A DNA stretch of 64,000 nt from LD21 sp963715785 (lineage in GTDB: Bacteria; Bacteroidota; Bacteroidia; Bacteroidales; VadinHA17): NCBI GenBank assembly GCA_963715785.1, contig OY970276.1, forward strand, positions 3,038,001-3,102,000. Reading direction: 5' to 3'. Below the pieces are notes generated by a model. It worked only from the letters and a program-made list of their open reading frames with translations. It had not been told where the DNA came from and did not search any database. Below are positions 1-8,167 of this stretch, piece by piece (within the stretch, counting starts at the first letter, position 1; each line of letters starts with the position of its first letter). The translations under genes were made by a program, and so were the position numbers.

Positions 1-1665
1 GTCTTCCTTTGCATCAACTACAAGAATGCTTTTGTTCATCCATTCTACCTGGTACAGGAGTTGTGTTTCCCTGTCTGTCAAATTCATAGAGGGATCAAAA
101 TACATATCCATTTTCAGGGCAGGTCCATGATCTGCAATACTGCTTGCAGATGGAAAGAATTTATACTGCAAACCCGGGTTAAACTCATAGTACCCGTTTC
201 TTCTTATGTAACCAACCTCTGCTGTATAGTCAGCTCCTACCCATGACTGATTCAAAAAGACATTGAGATATTGTGTCGTATATGAGAGATTTTCGGCGAG
301 AGCTGCAGCATTGCCTTTTGCTCCGGGGTAAAGCGACTGGTGATAGAAGGCCTTTCCAAGCCAATGATTATCAGCACTCGCAAGATTATATTCCAATCCT
401 GCCACACGGTTATAGCTGTTGCCGATAAATGTTGAGTCGTTATTCAGATTCATTGCCTGTTTATTTACAAGGAATGCAGTTATATTGGAATGGCTGAATA
501 CCTGTCGCTGTATTGCTGCTACTGTGAAATTCCCGGCTTCCACTGTGTCATTCTGAGCGGTTTGTATATCCATAACCCCTATTCTCCAGTTATTCCCGAT
601 CTTTCCGCTGAGCCTTGCACCACCAATGACTGAGCTCTCAAGTCCAATGCGTCTTGAGAAGAATGGCCTGAGATTGTCATTTCCAAGTTTCGCAAAAAGG
701 TCACTGTTTTCAAGGTAGAACTGCCGCTTCTCGGGGAAAAAAAGCTCAAAACGATCAAGATTTGTGACTTGTCTGTCAACCTCAACCTGTGAATAATCGG
801 GATTAACAGTCAGATCAAGATTCATTGATGTGGACATAATTACTTTAGCATCAATTCCTCCGTTCATTTTTTGTTTGAATCCTTCCCCCGCCTCTTTGTT
901 TTGGGTTGTCTGTGCCGACACATACGGTATAAGGGAGAATCTGAGGCCAGACGATGCGGCAAGCGGTTTATCCCAGACAAGCGATCCTGTGAATGCCAGT
1001 GTAGCCGTCGCAAACTGCCTTGGCATTGGCGCCCAGCTTGATTTTTCGTTAGTCTTAAGATCGAGCCGGCTGAAATTTATTCCCCATTCCTTGTCTCCTC
1101 CATTATACCTTACGCTTCTGAGAGGGATTGCAAATTCAGCAACCCACCTGTCCTTATAGTTCTTTACTGCTGATCTCCATTTAATATCCCAGTCTAAATT
1201 TACAGTTCCCCCGTTTGCCTGAACTCCATCCCACTGGGCTCCTGCAGCCGACACACCAAAAGCAAATCCGTTGGTCTGATCGCTATATGTATCAATGAAT
1301 ACAATAAAATTATCGTTCTTGAGGAAGTTGAAATCACGACGCAATGACTCTACCGGCCTCTTCCCCGGAGTTGAATCGAAGCAAACTATGCCAAAATAGA
1401 TTGTTGACTCGTTATATAATACTTTCACCTCAGTCTGAGCGCTTGCAAAACCTGTATCGGTAGGCAATACCCTTTGGAAATGTGTTGCTTTATCTGCAGT
1501 CTGCCATGCCGGTTCATTTAACATTCCGTCAATAGTGATTGTTTCTTTTGTCTCGGTGGTGCTGATTCGGTATTTCTCACGATTGATCCCTTTTGACTGA
1601 CCCAAAAGAATTGCATTAAAGCACATGAAAATAACGATGCTGAGTAGTAAGGAAGGTTTAAGCAT
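1..1665 (-). CDS. DUF5916/CBM9-like outer-membrane protein (partial, 3' end outside window)
   Basis: The reading frame is open from ATG at 1665 down to the window edge: 555 codons and no stop, so only the N-terminal part is present. Residues 1-22 are a signal peptide (hydrophobic stretch, then LLGQS). A CBM9-like beta-sandwich follows (ITIDGMLNEPAW, YFGIVCFD, VFIDTYSDQTNGFAF), then the start of a DUF5916-type beta-barrel with alternating aromatic/polar strands and the segment FFPEKRQFYLENSDLF that is typical of this family. Members are usually 700-900 residues, so the barrel is probably cut. The family is common in Bacteroidota outer membranes. The substrate is unknown; a role in glycan or peptide handling is inferred from the CBM9-like domain only. 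It is transcribed divergently from nagB. Confidence 0.85.
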   Translation of the reverse strand, partial: MLKPSLLLSIVIFMCFNAILLGQSKGINREKYRISTTETKETITIDGMLNEPAWQTADKATHFQRVLPTDTGFASAQTEVKVLYNESTIYFGIVCFDSTPGKRPVESLRRDFNFLKNDNFIVFIDTYSDQTNGFAFGVSAAGAQWDGVQANGGTVNLDWDIKWRSAVKNYKDRWVAEFAIPLRSVRYNGGDKEWGINFSRLDLKTNEKSSWAPMPRQFATATLAFTGSLVWDKPLAASSGLRFSLIPYVSAQTTQNKEAGEGFKQKMNGGIDAKVIMSTSMNLDLTVNPDYSQVEVDRQVTNLDRFELFFPEKRQFYLENSDLFAKLGNDNLRPFFSRRIGLESSVIGGARLSGKIGNNWRIGVMDIQTAQNDTVEAGNFTVAAIQRQVFSHSNITAFLVNKQAMNLNNDSTFIGNSYNRVAGLEYNLASADNHWLGKAFYHQSLYPGAKGNAAALAENLSYTTQYLNVFLNQSWVGADYTAEVGYIRRNGYYEFNPGLQYKFFPSASSIADHGPALKMDMYFDPSMNLTDRETQLLYQVEWMNKSILVVDAKED

Positions 1666-1839
1666 TTAGGATTTTAAAATTTGCCACAAGGTAAAAAAAA
1701 GTTTGAATAACCCCGGGATTAACATTGTTCTGTTTTGTGAAAACACTGGCATTCCGGAAGTCATTTATTAATGATTTTCACCTCCCCGTACACGGAATTA
1801 TTATAATTTTAATGAAAATGAATTTTATGCTTTTTTATT

Positions 1840-2574
1840 ATGACAATAGAAATATGCAATGATGCCGCTGAACTTGGATCGAAAGCTGCACATTTTGCCG
1901 CAATGAAACTTAATGAAGCCATCAGCCAGAGAGGGGAGGCCAGGCTTGTGGTTTCCACTGGAACATCACAATTTGAGACTTTTCAGTCTCTGCTGAAGGA
2001 AAAACTGCAGTGGGAGAAAGTGACAATCTTTCATCTTGATGAATATGTAGGACTCCCAACGAAACATAAAGCAAGCTTCAGAAAATATCTGCAGGAACGG
2101 TTCATAAATCATATTAAAGCAAAAAAATTTCATGCGGTAGATACAGAAGGTGATATTGATGGGAAAATTCAGATTCTGACAGCTGAGATAAGAGAAAAGC
2201 CTGTCGATGTGGGTCTGATCGGTATTGGAGTAAACGGGCATATCGCCTTTAATGACCCTCCGGCTGATTTTACCACCAAAGAAGCATATAGGATTGTGAG
2301 TCTGGATGACCAGTGCAGAATGCAGCAGGTCCAGGAAGGATGGTTTAATTCTGTTGAAGAAGTACCCTCTGAAGCGGTTTCTATGACTCCCTGGCAGATA
2401 ATGCAATGCAAGACTATAATATCTTGTGTACCTCATAAAGTAAAAGCATTGAGTGTGAAGAATATGCTTAGTAGTGAACTGACAAATCTTGTACCGGCAA
2501 CTCTGCTGAAGCAGCACCATGATTTTCATCTTTATCTCGATATTAATTCAGCAGCTGAGATCATACCATTGTAG
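1840..2574 (+). CDS. nagB: Glucosamine-6-phosphate deaminase (NagB family)
   Basis: This cytoplasmic enzyme converts glucosamine-6-phosphate to fructose-6-phosphate and ammonia. At 244 residues it belongs to the short NagB class and has the NagB/RpiA/SOL fold. Visible motifs are the phosphate-binding STGTSQ near residue 39, the catalytic-base segment FHLDEYVGL (D67, E68), and GIGVNGHIAFNDP (H134) for ring opening. Relative to E. coli NagB the motif has N132 in place of Asp141 and D139 in place of Glu148, a combination I associate with the short class. The ATG at 1840 follows an AT-rich leader. nagA starts 46 bp after the stop, so the two genes form a plausible nagBA operon for GlcNAc-6-P use. 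Confidence 0.9.
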   Translation: MTIEICNDAAELGSKAAHFAAMKLNEAISQRGEARLVVSTGTSQFETFQSLLKEKLQWEKVTIFHLDEYVGLPTKHKASFRKYLQERFINHIKAKKFHAVDTEGDIDGKIQILTAEIREKPVDVGLIGIGVNGHIAFNDPPADFTTKEAYRIVSLDDQCRMQQVQEGWFNSVEEVPSEAVSMTPWQIMQCKTIISCVPHKVKALSVKNMLSSELTNLVPATLLKQHHDFHLYLDINSAAEIIPL

Positions 2575-2620
2575 CATCTGAAGGGCTGCTGCGATTTAAA
2601 GCCTTATAAGCGGAACAAAA

Positions 2621-3778
2621 ATGAAAACAATAGAAGCCATTCATTATGAAACGGATAAGCCGGTCAGGATTGAAATCCGCAATGGACTTATTGAAAGCAT
2701 AACTGAGGTTACTGATCCAACGAATGAAAATCTAAAACTTTATGTTGCACCGGGACTGATAGATAATCAGGTAAATGGATATGCCGGTATTGATTTCTCC
2801 GGTAATGAGCTCAGTGCTGCTCAGCTTGTTGAAGCTGTTAGTGCAGTAAGAAGAGACGGAGTGACGACATTTCTTCCGACGCTAATAAGCAATAGCCATG
2901 AAATGATGATTAGAAATCTTACTATCTTAAATGAATCGGTCGATAAATTTAATATTGTAAGCGAATCAATACCCGGATTTCATCTGGAAGGCCCGTATAT
3001 TTCTCCTGATGAAGGTTACAGAGGCTGTCATCCTCTGGCCAATATCCGGAAACCATCGTGGGATGAATTTATGGCCTGCCAGAATGCTGCCGGCGGAAGA
3101 ATTTTGCAGGTGACACTGGCACCTGAAATTGAGGGAGCCATGGGATTCATAAAAAAATGTAATGCGGGCAAAGTGGTAGTTGCTATCGGACATTCCAATG
3201 CCACCTCAGGGCAGATAGCCGAGGCTGTGGAATATGGCGCAAGGTTATCGACCCACCTTGGAAATGGCTGTGCAAATTTCATTCACCGTCATAATAATCC
3301 GCTCTGGGAACAACTTGCCAACGAATTACTAATGCCTTCGATAATTGCTGATGGACTTCACCTTTTACCCGAAGAAATTAAGGTATTTTATAAGGTAAAA
3401 GGGCCTGATAATATGATTCTTACTTCTGATATTACGCACCTCGGCGGTATGGCTCCCGGAAAATATATTTTTATGGGGAGTGAAGTTTTGGTAACAAGCG
3501 AAGGAAGACTGGTAAACACAGAGCTTAATTGTCTCGCAGGCGCATCCTTCCCTCTCATCAGGGGAGTGGAAAATCTGATGAAATTCACTGACTGTTCTCT
3601 TTCGGATGCTATTAAGATGGCTTCAGGAAATGTTGCGGGAGTTTATGGCCTTAACGACAGAGGTGAACTTTCAAAAGGGAAAAGAGCCGACCTGATCATG
3701 TTCCTGAAAAATGGGAAAGATCTGGTAATTAGCAGGACCTATGTTAAAGGGGAACTTGTCTTCGAGGCAGAAATTTAA
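2621..3778 (+). CDS. nagA: N-acetylglucosamine-6-phosphate deacetylase
   Basis: NagA removes the acetyl group from GlcNAc-6-phosphate, giving the substrate of the adjacent NagB. The protein has 385 residues, the usual family length, and is an amidohydrolase-superfamily TIM barrel. Visible landmarks are PGLIDNQVNGYAGIDF (45-59), HLEGPY with the metal ligand E123, AIGHSNA with H191, STHLGNG with H212, ADGLHL with H247, and LTSD with catalytic D270. The usual N-terminal HxH of other amidohydrolases is replaced here by the DNQVNG segment, as in NagA. No signal peptide is seen, so it should be cytoplasmic. It is co-directional with nagB, 46 bp downstream. Confidence 0.92.
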   Translation: MKTIEAIHYETDKPVRIEIRNGLIESITEVTDPTNENLKLYVAPGLIDNQVNGYAGIDFSGNELSAAQLVEAVSAVRRDGVTTFLPTLISNSHEMMIRNLTILNESVDKFNIVSESIPGFHLEGPYISPDEGYRGCHPLANIRKPSWDEFMACQNAAGGRILQVTLAPEIEGAMGFIKKCNAGKVVVAIGHSNATSGQIAEAVEYGARLSTHLGNGCANFIHRHNNPLWEQLANELLMPSIIADGLHLLPEEIKVFYKVKGPDNMILTSDITHLGGMAPGKYIFMGSEVLVTSEGRLVNTELNCLAGASFPLIRGVENLMKFTDCSLSDAIKMASGNVAGVYGLNDRGELSKGKRADLIMFLKNGKDLVISRTYVKGELVFEAEI

Positions 3779-3850
3779 GATCCGGCAAAAATTATCGGAG
3801 ATATGGACATTTGTGGACGGAAAATAATTAATTGTCGATTATTCTTTTCC

Positions 3851-3882
3851 CTTGGTATTAATTAATTCTATTAATATCTTTG
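3851..3882 (+). promoter_or_regulatory. Bacteroidota-type sigma-70 promoter for tatA
   Basis: The -7 element TATCTTTG (3875-3882) is a perfect TAnnTTTG match. CTTGG at 3851-3855 supplies the -33 TTG at a spacing of about 20 bp. Transcription would start near 3889, about 18 nt before the tatA ATG. Confidence 0.6.
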
Positions 3883-3906
3883 GCGCTTAATTTAATAATT
3901 AAAAAG

Positions 3907-4095
3907 ATGGGAAATTTAGGAGCTACTGAGATTTTATTGATTCTGGTTGTTGTTGTACTTCTTTTTGGCGGCAGGAAAATTCCTGAGCTGATGAAAGGTA
4001 TCGGGCAGGGCATGAAAGAATTCAAGAAAGCTTCACGGTTGGATGATGAGAGCGAAAAACCTGGCGCTGAACACAAAGAGGAAGAAAAAAAATAA
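3907..4095 (+). CDS. tatA: Twin-arginine translocase subunit TatA/TatE family
   Basis: This 62-residue protein is the pore-forming component of the Tat pathway, which exports folded proteins. It shows the typical architecture: a short N-terminus (MGNLGATE), one membrane helix (ILLILVVVVLLFGGRKIPEL), the conserved FGGRKIPEL hinge, then the amphipathic helix MKGIGQGMKEFKKA and an acidic/lysine-rich tail. I chose the ATG at 3907. An in-frame TTG at 3880 would extend the protein by nine residues, but it overlaps the -7 promoter element and spoils the N-terminus. No tatC is in the window. Three proteins encoded nearby (8168, 14194, 15768) carry RR-type Tat signals. Confidence 0.92.
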   Translation: MGNLGATEILLILVVVVLLFGGRKIPELMKGIGQGMKEFKKASRLDDESEKPGAEHKEEEKK

Positions 4096-4134
4096 AAGCT
4101 GGCTCATTGATGCATTGTGAGGCAGCCTTTATTT
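4093..4134. terminator. Imperfect bidirectional hairpin between tatA and the amidase gene
   Basis: AAAGCTGGCTCA pairs imperfectly with TGAGGCAGCCTTT, with an A-rich run on the left and TTTATTTC on the right. It lies in the 55-bp gap between two convergent genes and could end both transcripts. Confidence 0.4.
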
Positions 4135-4150
4135 CATAATGTATTGTAAA

Positions 4151-5746
4151 TCAGTCAGAAATACTATACTTTGGTACTTTTCTATGTTTGGTCCCCTGTT
4201 CATAGCTGTATGCTATTTCCAACAGGATGGATTCATTCCAGGCTCTTCCAAAAAATGTAACTCCTACCGGTAATCCTTCCACGAAGCCCATGGGAACGGT
4301 TATAGCTGGATAACCTGATATTGCAGCCAGCGATGAACTGCCTCCCACAAAATGATCCCCAAGAATAAGATCGGTTTTCCAGGCCGGTGATCCTGTAGGT
4401 GCCATTATGGCATCGAGCTTATAGGTATTCATTACTTTGTCAATGCCATCCTCTCTTGTCGCCTTATTCATAAGAGACAGAGCTTTTTTATATTCCGGTG
4501 AACTGAGATCACCTTTTTTCTCTGCCTGTTCAAGAATTGACTGATCGAAATATCTGAGTTCTATGCTGTCTGATTTATTGAACTCTATCAGTTCCTTAAT
4601 ATTCCTGACTGGTGAATCGCTCCCGGGTCCTGCAAAATATCTGTTAAGACCATCTTTGAATTCATAGAGAAGGACCTGATATGAAGCTTCCTCATAGTTA
4701 TCAGTTTTAGGAAACTCAATATCAATAACCTCAGCTCCATTTGCCTTGAGATACGCTATGGTCTTTTTCATCAGTGTGTCAACTCTGTCATTAAAACCAA
4801 GTGATTTCCCGGATAACCCAATCCTCTTGCCATGAAGACCATCTTTTTTGAGAAACTTTGTATAATCAGTAGAGTATTTCCCCTGAGATGCTAATGTCTT
4901 GGTATCTGATGTGTCAATGCCTGTCAGAGCCCCAAGCGTAATGGCCGCATCCTCTACTGTTCGTCCCATGGGACCGGGCGTGTCCTGTGTGAAGGATATT
5001 GGCACAATGCCTGTTCGGCTGATAAGACCTACAGTTGGTTTAATACCTACTACTCCGTTGTTGTTCGACGGGCAGACTATAGATCCGTTTGTTTCTGTGC
5101 CAATTGCAACCATGCAGAGATTTGCAGATACTGCGGCACCTGAACCGGAACTTGAGCCGCACGGGTTTCGATCGAGAACATAAGGGTTTTTTGTCTGCCC
5201 GCCAACTCCGCTCCATCCGCTTGACGACATTTTTGCCCTGAAGTTAGCCCATTCGCTGAGATTCGATTTTGCAATAATTACCGCACCTGCTTCCCTGAGC
5301 TTTTTGGCAACATAACTGTCAGCAGCAGGAAAAGAATTTCTTAAAACTGTTGCACCTGCGGTTGTCGGCATTTTATCGTGAGTATCAATATTATCCTTCA
5401 GAATTACCGGAACACCGAACATTGACCCATGAGTTGTTCCGGCAGAAATCTCCTTGTCGAGTTCGTCAGCGATCAAAAGCGCATCGGGGTTCACAACGAT
5501 CACTGAATTCAGCTTTGGACCATTTTTATCAATTTCATTTATGCGGTCAAGATAGATTTTAACGATATCCCTTACCGAGTATTTATGGTCCTTATAACCC
5601 TGCTGAAGCTGAGCTATAGTTAGTTCTTCAATCCAGCTGTTATCAGGTTCCTTTCCCGTATTATTATTGACAGTTGGTTTGCATGTGATCAACAAAATGA
5701 TCAGGGTCAGGAATGGTAAAAAAATCAATTTAAAATTTTGTTTCAT
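4151..5746 (-). CDS. Lipoprotein-type amidase (amidase signature family)
   Basis: At 531 residues, this is an amidase-signature hydrolase that cleaves C-N bonds of amides. The N-terminal hydrophobic segment ends in a lipobox-like LITC (C22), suggesting a lipid-anchored envelope enzyme, although Thr at -1 is atypical. The Ser-cisSer-Lys triad is visible: K117 in VILKDN, S199 in the Gly/Ser-rich GSSSGSGAA segment, and S222 in GTETNGSIVCPS. The flanking EAGAVIIAKSNLSEW segment is also characteristic. Its length and signal resemble secreted Bacteroidota amidases rather than GatA. The natural substrate cannot be told. It is convergent with tatA and divergent from the XdhC gene. Confidence 0.85.
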   Translation of the reverse strand: MKQNFKLIFLPFLTLIILLITCKPTVNNNTGKEPDNSWIEELTIAQLQQGYKDHKYSVRDIVKIYLDRINEIDKNGPKLNSVIVVNPDALLIADELDKEISAGTTHGSMFGVPVILKDNIDTHDKMPTTAGATVLRNSFPAADSYVAKKLREAGAVIIAKSNLSEWANFRAKMSSSGWSGVGGQTKNPYVLDRNPCGSSSGSGAAVSANLCMVAIGTETNGSIVCPSNNNGVVGIKPTVGLISRTGIVPISFTQDTPGPMGRTVEDAAITLGALTGIDTSDTKTLASQGKYSTDYTKFLKKDGLHGKRIGLSGKSLGFNDRVDTLMKKTIAYLKANGAEVIDIEFPKTDNYEEASYQVLLYEFKDGLNRYFAGPGSDSPVRNIKELIEFNKSDSIELRYFDQSILEQAEKKGDLSSPEYKKALSLMNKATREDGIDKVMNTYKLDAIMAPTGSPAWKTDLILGDHFVGGSSSLAAISGYPAITVPMGFVEGLPVGVTFFGRAWNESILLEIAYSYEQGTKHRKVPKYSISD

Positions 5747-5860
5747 GGTGGTCAGGATTATATTTATTTCTATTAATGATGCGCGAGCCAGGTATGGTTA
5801 AGGCACAAAATTTAATTATTAGTATATTCCTTAAAATTATGAATATTAAATCAATTTGAA

Positions 5861-5868
5861 TAAATTTG
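5861..5868 (+). promoter_or_regulatory. Candidate -7 element for the molybdenum hydroxylase operon
   Basis: TAAATTTG is a perfect TAnnTTTG match 96 bp upstream of the XdhC start, in the 217-bp divergent gap. No convincing -33 TTTG lies at the expected distance. Nothing else was recognised in this gap. Confidence 0.35.
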
Positions 5869-5963
5869 TTACTGGAGAATTACGTGATCTCATGTGAGAT
5901 GCAGTGATGGGTATCTTGAGCATCTCTGCAATTGAAATATCCACAATCTAAAGGTATCGGAAT

Positions 5964-7043
5964 ATGAAAAATATTTATCTGCAGATTCTTGATCACAGCT
6001 CCGATATTACTAATTTAGTTCTTGCTACCGTAACTTCGACCCATGGCTCTGCTCCACAGAAACCGGGCAGTTCGGCGTTGTATGATCGGAAAGGACTGGT
6101 ATCCGGCACTATAGGTGGCGGAGTAGTGGAAGGGAGGGTCGGGAAAATTGTTGCTGAATCTCTTAAATCCAAAAAATCCGGGCACTTTCAGTTTAATCTC
6201 TCCAATGATATATTGAATAAAGACGAGGCTATCTGCGGCGGGCAGATCAGTGTCCTTATAGATGCCAATCTTCAAAATCATTTATCTTTACTTGAACAGC
6301 TCAGATACTCGATTGAAAATCATCAGCCGGGTGTCTTAATAACAATGGTAACCAGGTTTTCGGAAGAAACGGTCCTGATTAACCGTTACTGGCTGAACAA
6401 AACGGTCTTACCGGAAATGCCTGCAGAATTTCTTGCTGAGATTGAACCGGTAGCGATTAAAATGCTTTCCGAACACAAGCCATCTGATTACAGGGAGATG
6501 GAGCTCCGATTACCCGATGAGGAACCTTCATCACTTTTCCTGCTTGAAGCTGTGTATCCACCTGATCAGCTTATAATAGCCGGAGCGGGACATATAGGTA
6601 AATCACTCGCGCATCTGGCAGATCTGCTTGATTTTGAGGTTACGGTAATTGACGATCGACCCGAATATGCCAATTCCCGGAACATACCCGATGCCGACCA
6701 TTTTATAGTAAAAGATATAGGTCAGGCCATGAAGGAAGTGAAGAAAAGCAATGAGACTTATGTTGTCATAGTGACTCGTGGTCATAAGGATGATGCAGAC
6801 GCACTGAGGCCGTGCATTGGATCTGATCTTGCATTTACAGGTATGATAGGAAGCAGGACTAAAGTCGCATCGATGAAAGCCAGCTTCATCGACAGCGGTT
6901 GGGCAACACCCGGCCAGTGGGAAAATGTACATACGCCGATCGGACTGGAAATTAAATCCCAAACGGTAGAAGAAATTGCCATAAGCATTGCAGCTCAGCT
7001 GGTACTGGTGCGGAACAGTGTGAAGTTGTGGAAGTCCCGTTGA
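5964..7043 (+). CDS. XdhC/CoxI family molybdoenzyme maturation factor
   Basis: XdhC-family proteins bind molybdenum cofactor and help sulfurate and insert it into xanthine-dehydrogenase-type enzymes. The 359 residues split into an N-terminal CoxI-like part (SAPQKPGSS, the glycine-rich SGTIGGGVVEG, then the conserved DEAICGGQ Cys-Gly-Gly motif) and a C-terminal Rossmann domain beginning near residue 203 (LIIAGAGHIGKSLA, then VTVIDDRPEYAN). The gene is first in a co-directional run with a MocA-like protein and the two enzyme subunits, so its client is very probably the enzyme encoded at 7689-10321. Confidence 0.88.
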   Translation: MKNIYLQILDHSSDITNLVLATVTSTHGSAPQKPGSSALYDRKGLVSGTIGGGVVEGRVGKIVAESLKSKKSGHFQFNLSNDILNKDEAICGGQISVLIDANLQNHLSLLEQLRYSIENHQPGVLITMVTRFSEETVLINRYWLNKTVLPEMPAEFLAEIEPVAIKMLSEHKPSDYREMELRLPDEEPSSLFLLEAVYPPDQLIIAGAGHIGKSLAHLADLLDFEVTVIDDRPEYANSRNIPDADHFIVKDIGQAMKEVKKSNETYVVIVTRGHKDDADALRPCIGSDLAFTGMIGSRTKVASMKASFIDSGWATPGQWENVHTPIGLEIKSQTVEEIAISIAAQLVLVRNSVKLWKSR

Positions 7044-7092
7044 GGGCGGTGGAACATTACGTGTTTAAAGTTATCATTAACAAGCTGGTTTC

Positions 7093-7686
7093 ATGGGTGA
7101 AATCTGGGCTATAATACTCGCCGCGGGAGAGTCAAAAAGGATGGGTTCTCCTAAAATGCTATTGCCTTTTAATGGAAGATCAATGATTGAAGAAGTCATT
7201 TTAAAGGTAAGTGAATCGAAAGCCGATCATACACTTGTCGTTCTCGGAGCTTACCACGAGTCAATAGCTGAGAGGATCGGACCTTTGACAGTAATGAATT
7301 GTTTTAATGAAAATTACAGGGAAGGCATGCTTTCATCGGTTCAATGCGGATTCAGAAACCTGCCACAATTTTTTAAAGCAGCGCTGGTTTTTCAGGGCGA
7401 TCAGCCGCTTATTGCTCCAAACGTCATAAACAGTGTTATAGATGCATATCTGTTATCGGGTAAGGGCATGGCTGTTCCGGTTTATAAGTCTAAACGAGGG
7501 CACCCTCTGCTTATTGATTTTAAATACCGGAATGAAATTCAAAAGCTTTCATCCGACACAGGATTGCATTCCCTGATTGAAAAATTTCCGGATAACATTC
7601 TGGAAGTTAAGACGAATGAACCGGATATACTGAGAGATTTTGACACTTACGACGAATATATGGAAGGAATAAATCAAATTCATTAG
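7093..7686 (+). CDS. MocA/MobA-like molybdenum cofactor nucleotidyltransferase
   Basis: At 197 residues, this is an NTP-transferase (GT-A fold) of the MobA/MocA group. It opens with the signature AAGESKRMGSPKMLLPF and has the metal/nucleotide motif FQGDQPLI mid-protein and a SKRGHPLL segment. MocA attaches CMP to molybdopterin to make molybdopterin cytosine dinucleotide, the cofactor form used by many aldehyde-oxidase-like hydroxylases. Its place between XdhC and the hydroxylase subunits supports this role over generic GTP transfer. The gene ends 2 bp before the next start, indicating translational linkage. Confidence 0.82.
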   Translation: MGEIWAIILAAGESKRMGSPKMLLPFNGRSMIEEVILKVSESKADHTLVVLGAYHESIAERIGPLTVMNCFNENYREGMLSSVQCGFRNLPQFFKAALVFQGDQPLIAPNVINSVIDAYLLSGKGMAVPVYKSKRGHPLLIDFKYRNEIQKLSSDTGLHSLIEKFPDNILEVKTNEPDILRDFDTYDEYMEGINQIH

Positions 7687-7688
7687 CT

Positions 7689-8165
7689 ATGGAAGAGACA
7701 ATCAAATTTAAGTTAAACGGGAAACAAACCGAAGCTGTAATTGATCCTACTCAGACCCTGCTATGGGCATTGAGGAATCATTTCGGTCTTACGGGGACAA
7801 AATTCGGTTGCGGTATGGGATTTTGTGGCGCTTGCACCGTCCTCATTGATAATGAACCTGTAAGGTCTTGTCAATTGTCAGTAGGCGATGCAGCAGGCAA
7901 AAGCATTGTGACCATTGAAGGTCTGGCTACCAACGGCAATCTTCATCCTGTACAGAAGGCTTTTGTAAAACACGATGCTCTGCAGTGCGGCTTTTGCACT
8001 CCGGGCATGATTATGAATGCAACAGGTCTTCTGATTAAGAATCCTTCACCCTCTGTCCAGCAGATAAAGGAAGGCATGGAAGACAACCTGTGCCGTTGCG
8101 GGGCACATGAACGTATAATTGAGGCTGTGGAGACTGCGTCAAAAGAAATGAAAGGAGGGAAGTAA
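7689..8165 (+). CDS. Molybdenum hydroxylase [2Fe-2S] subunit (IorA/CoxS-like)
   Basis: At 158 residues this is the small iron-sulfur subunit of a xanthine-oxidase-family enzyme. The N-terminal ferredoxin-like cluster ligands are C41, C46, C49 and C61 (GCGMGFCGACT). The helical second domain supplies C100, C103, C135 and C137 (CGFCTPGM and CRCG). There is no signal peptide, so if the enzyme is exported the subunit would have to travel bound to its Tat-bearing partner encoded 3 bp downstream. It passes electrons from the Mo site to an acceptor. No FAD subunit gene is present. Confidence 0.93.
   Translation: MEETIKFKLNGKQTEAVIDPTQTLLWALRNHFGLTGTKFGCGMGFCGACTVLIDNEPVRSCQLSVGDAAGKSIVTIEGLATNGNLHPVQKAFVKHDALQCGFCTPGMIMNATGLLIKNPSPSVQQIKEGMEDNLCRCGAHERIIEAVETASKEMKGGK
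8151..8158 (+). promoter_or_regulatory. Strong Shine-Dalgarno for the molybdopterin subunit
   Basis: AAAGGAGG lies nine bases before the ATG at 8168, inside the 3' end of the iron-sulfur gene. Such a complete anti-SD match is uncommon in this window and fixes the start codon. Confidence 0.6.
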
Positions 8166-8167
8166 AC

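Noticed and set aside
1966..2529. 187-codon minus-strand frame opposite nagB
   Set aside because: nagB on the other strand has full family motifs; the opposite frame is a shadow with Cys/His/Phe-rich, non-protein-like composition.
3880..3906. TTG start extending TatA by nine residues
   Set aside because: It overlaps the -7 promoter element, so transcription would begin after it; TatA proteins begin close to the membrane helix.
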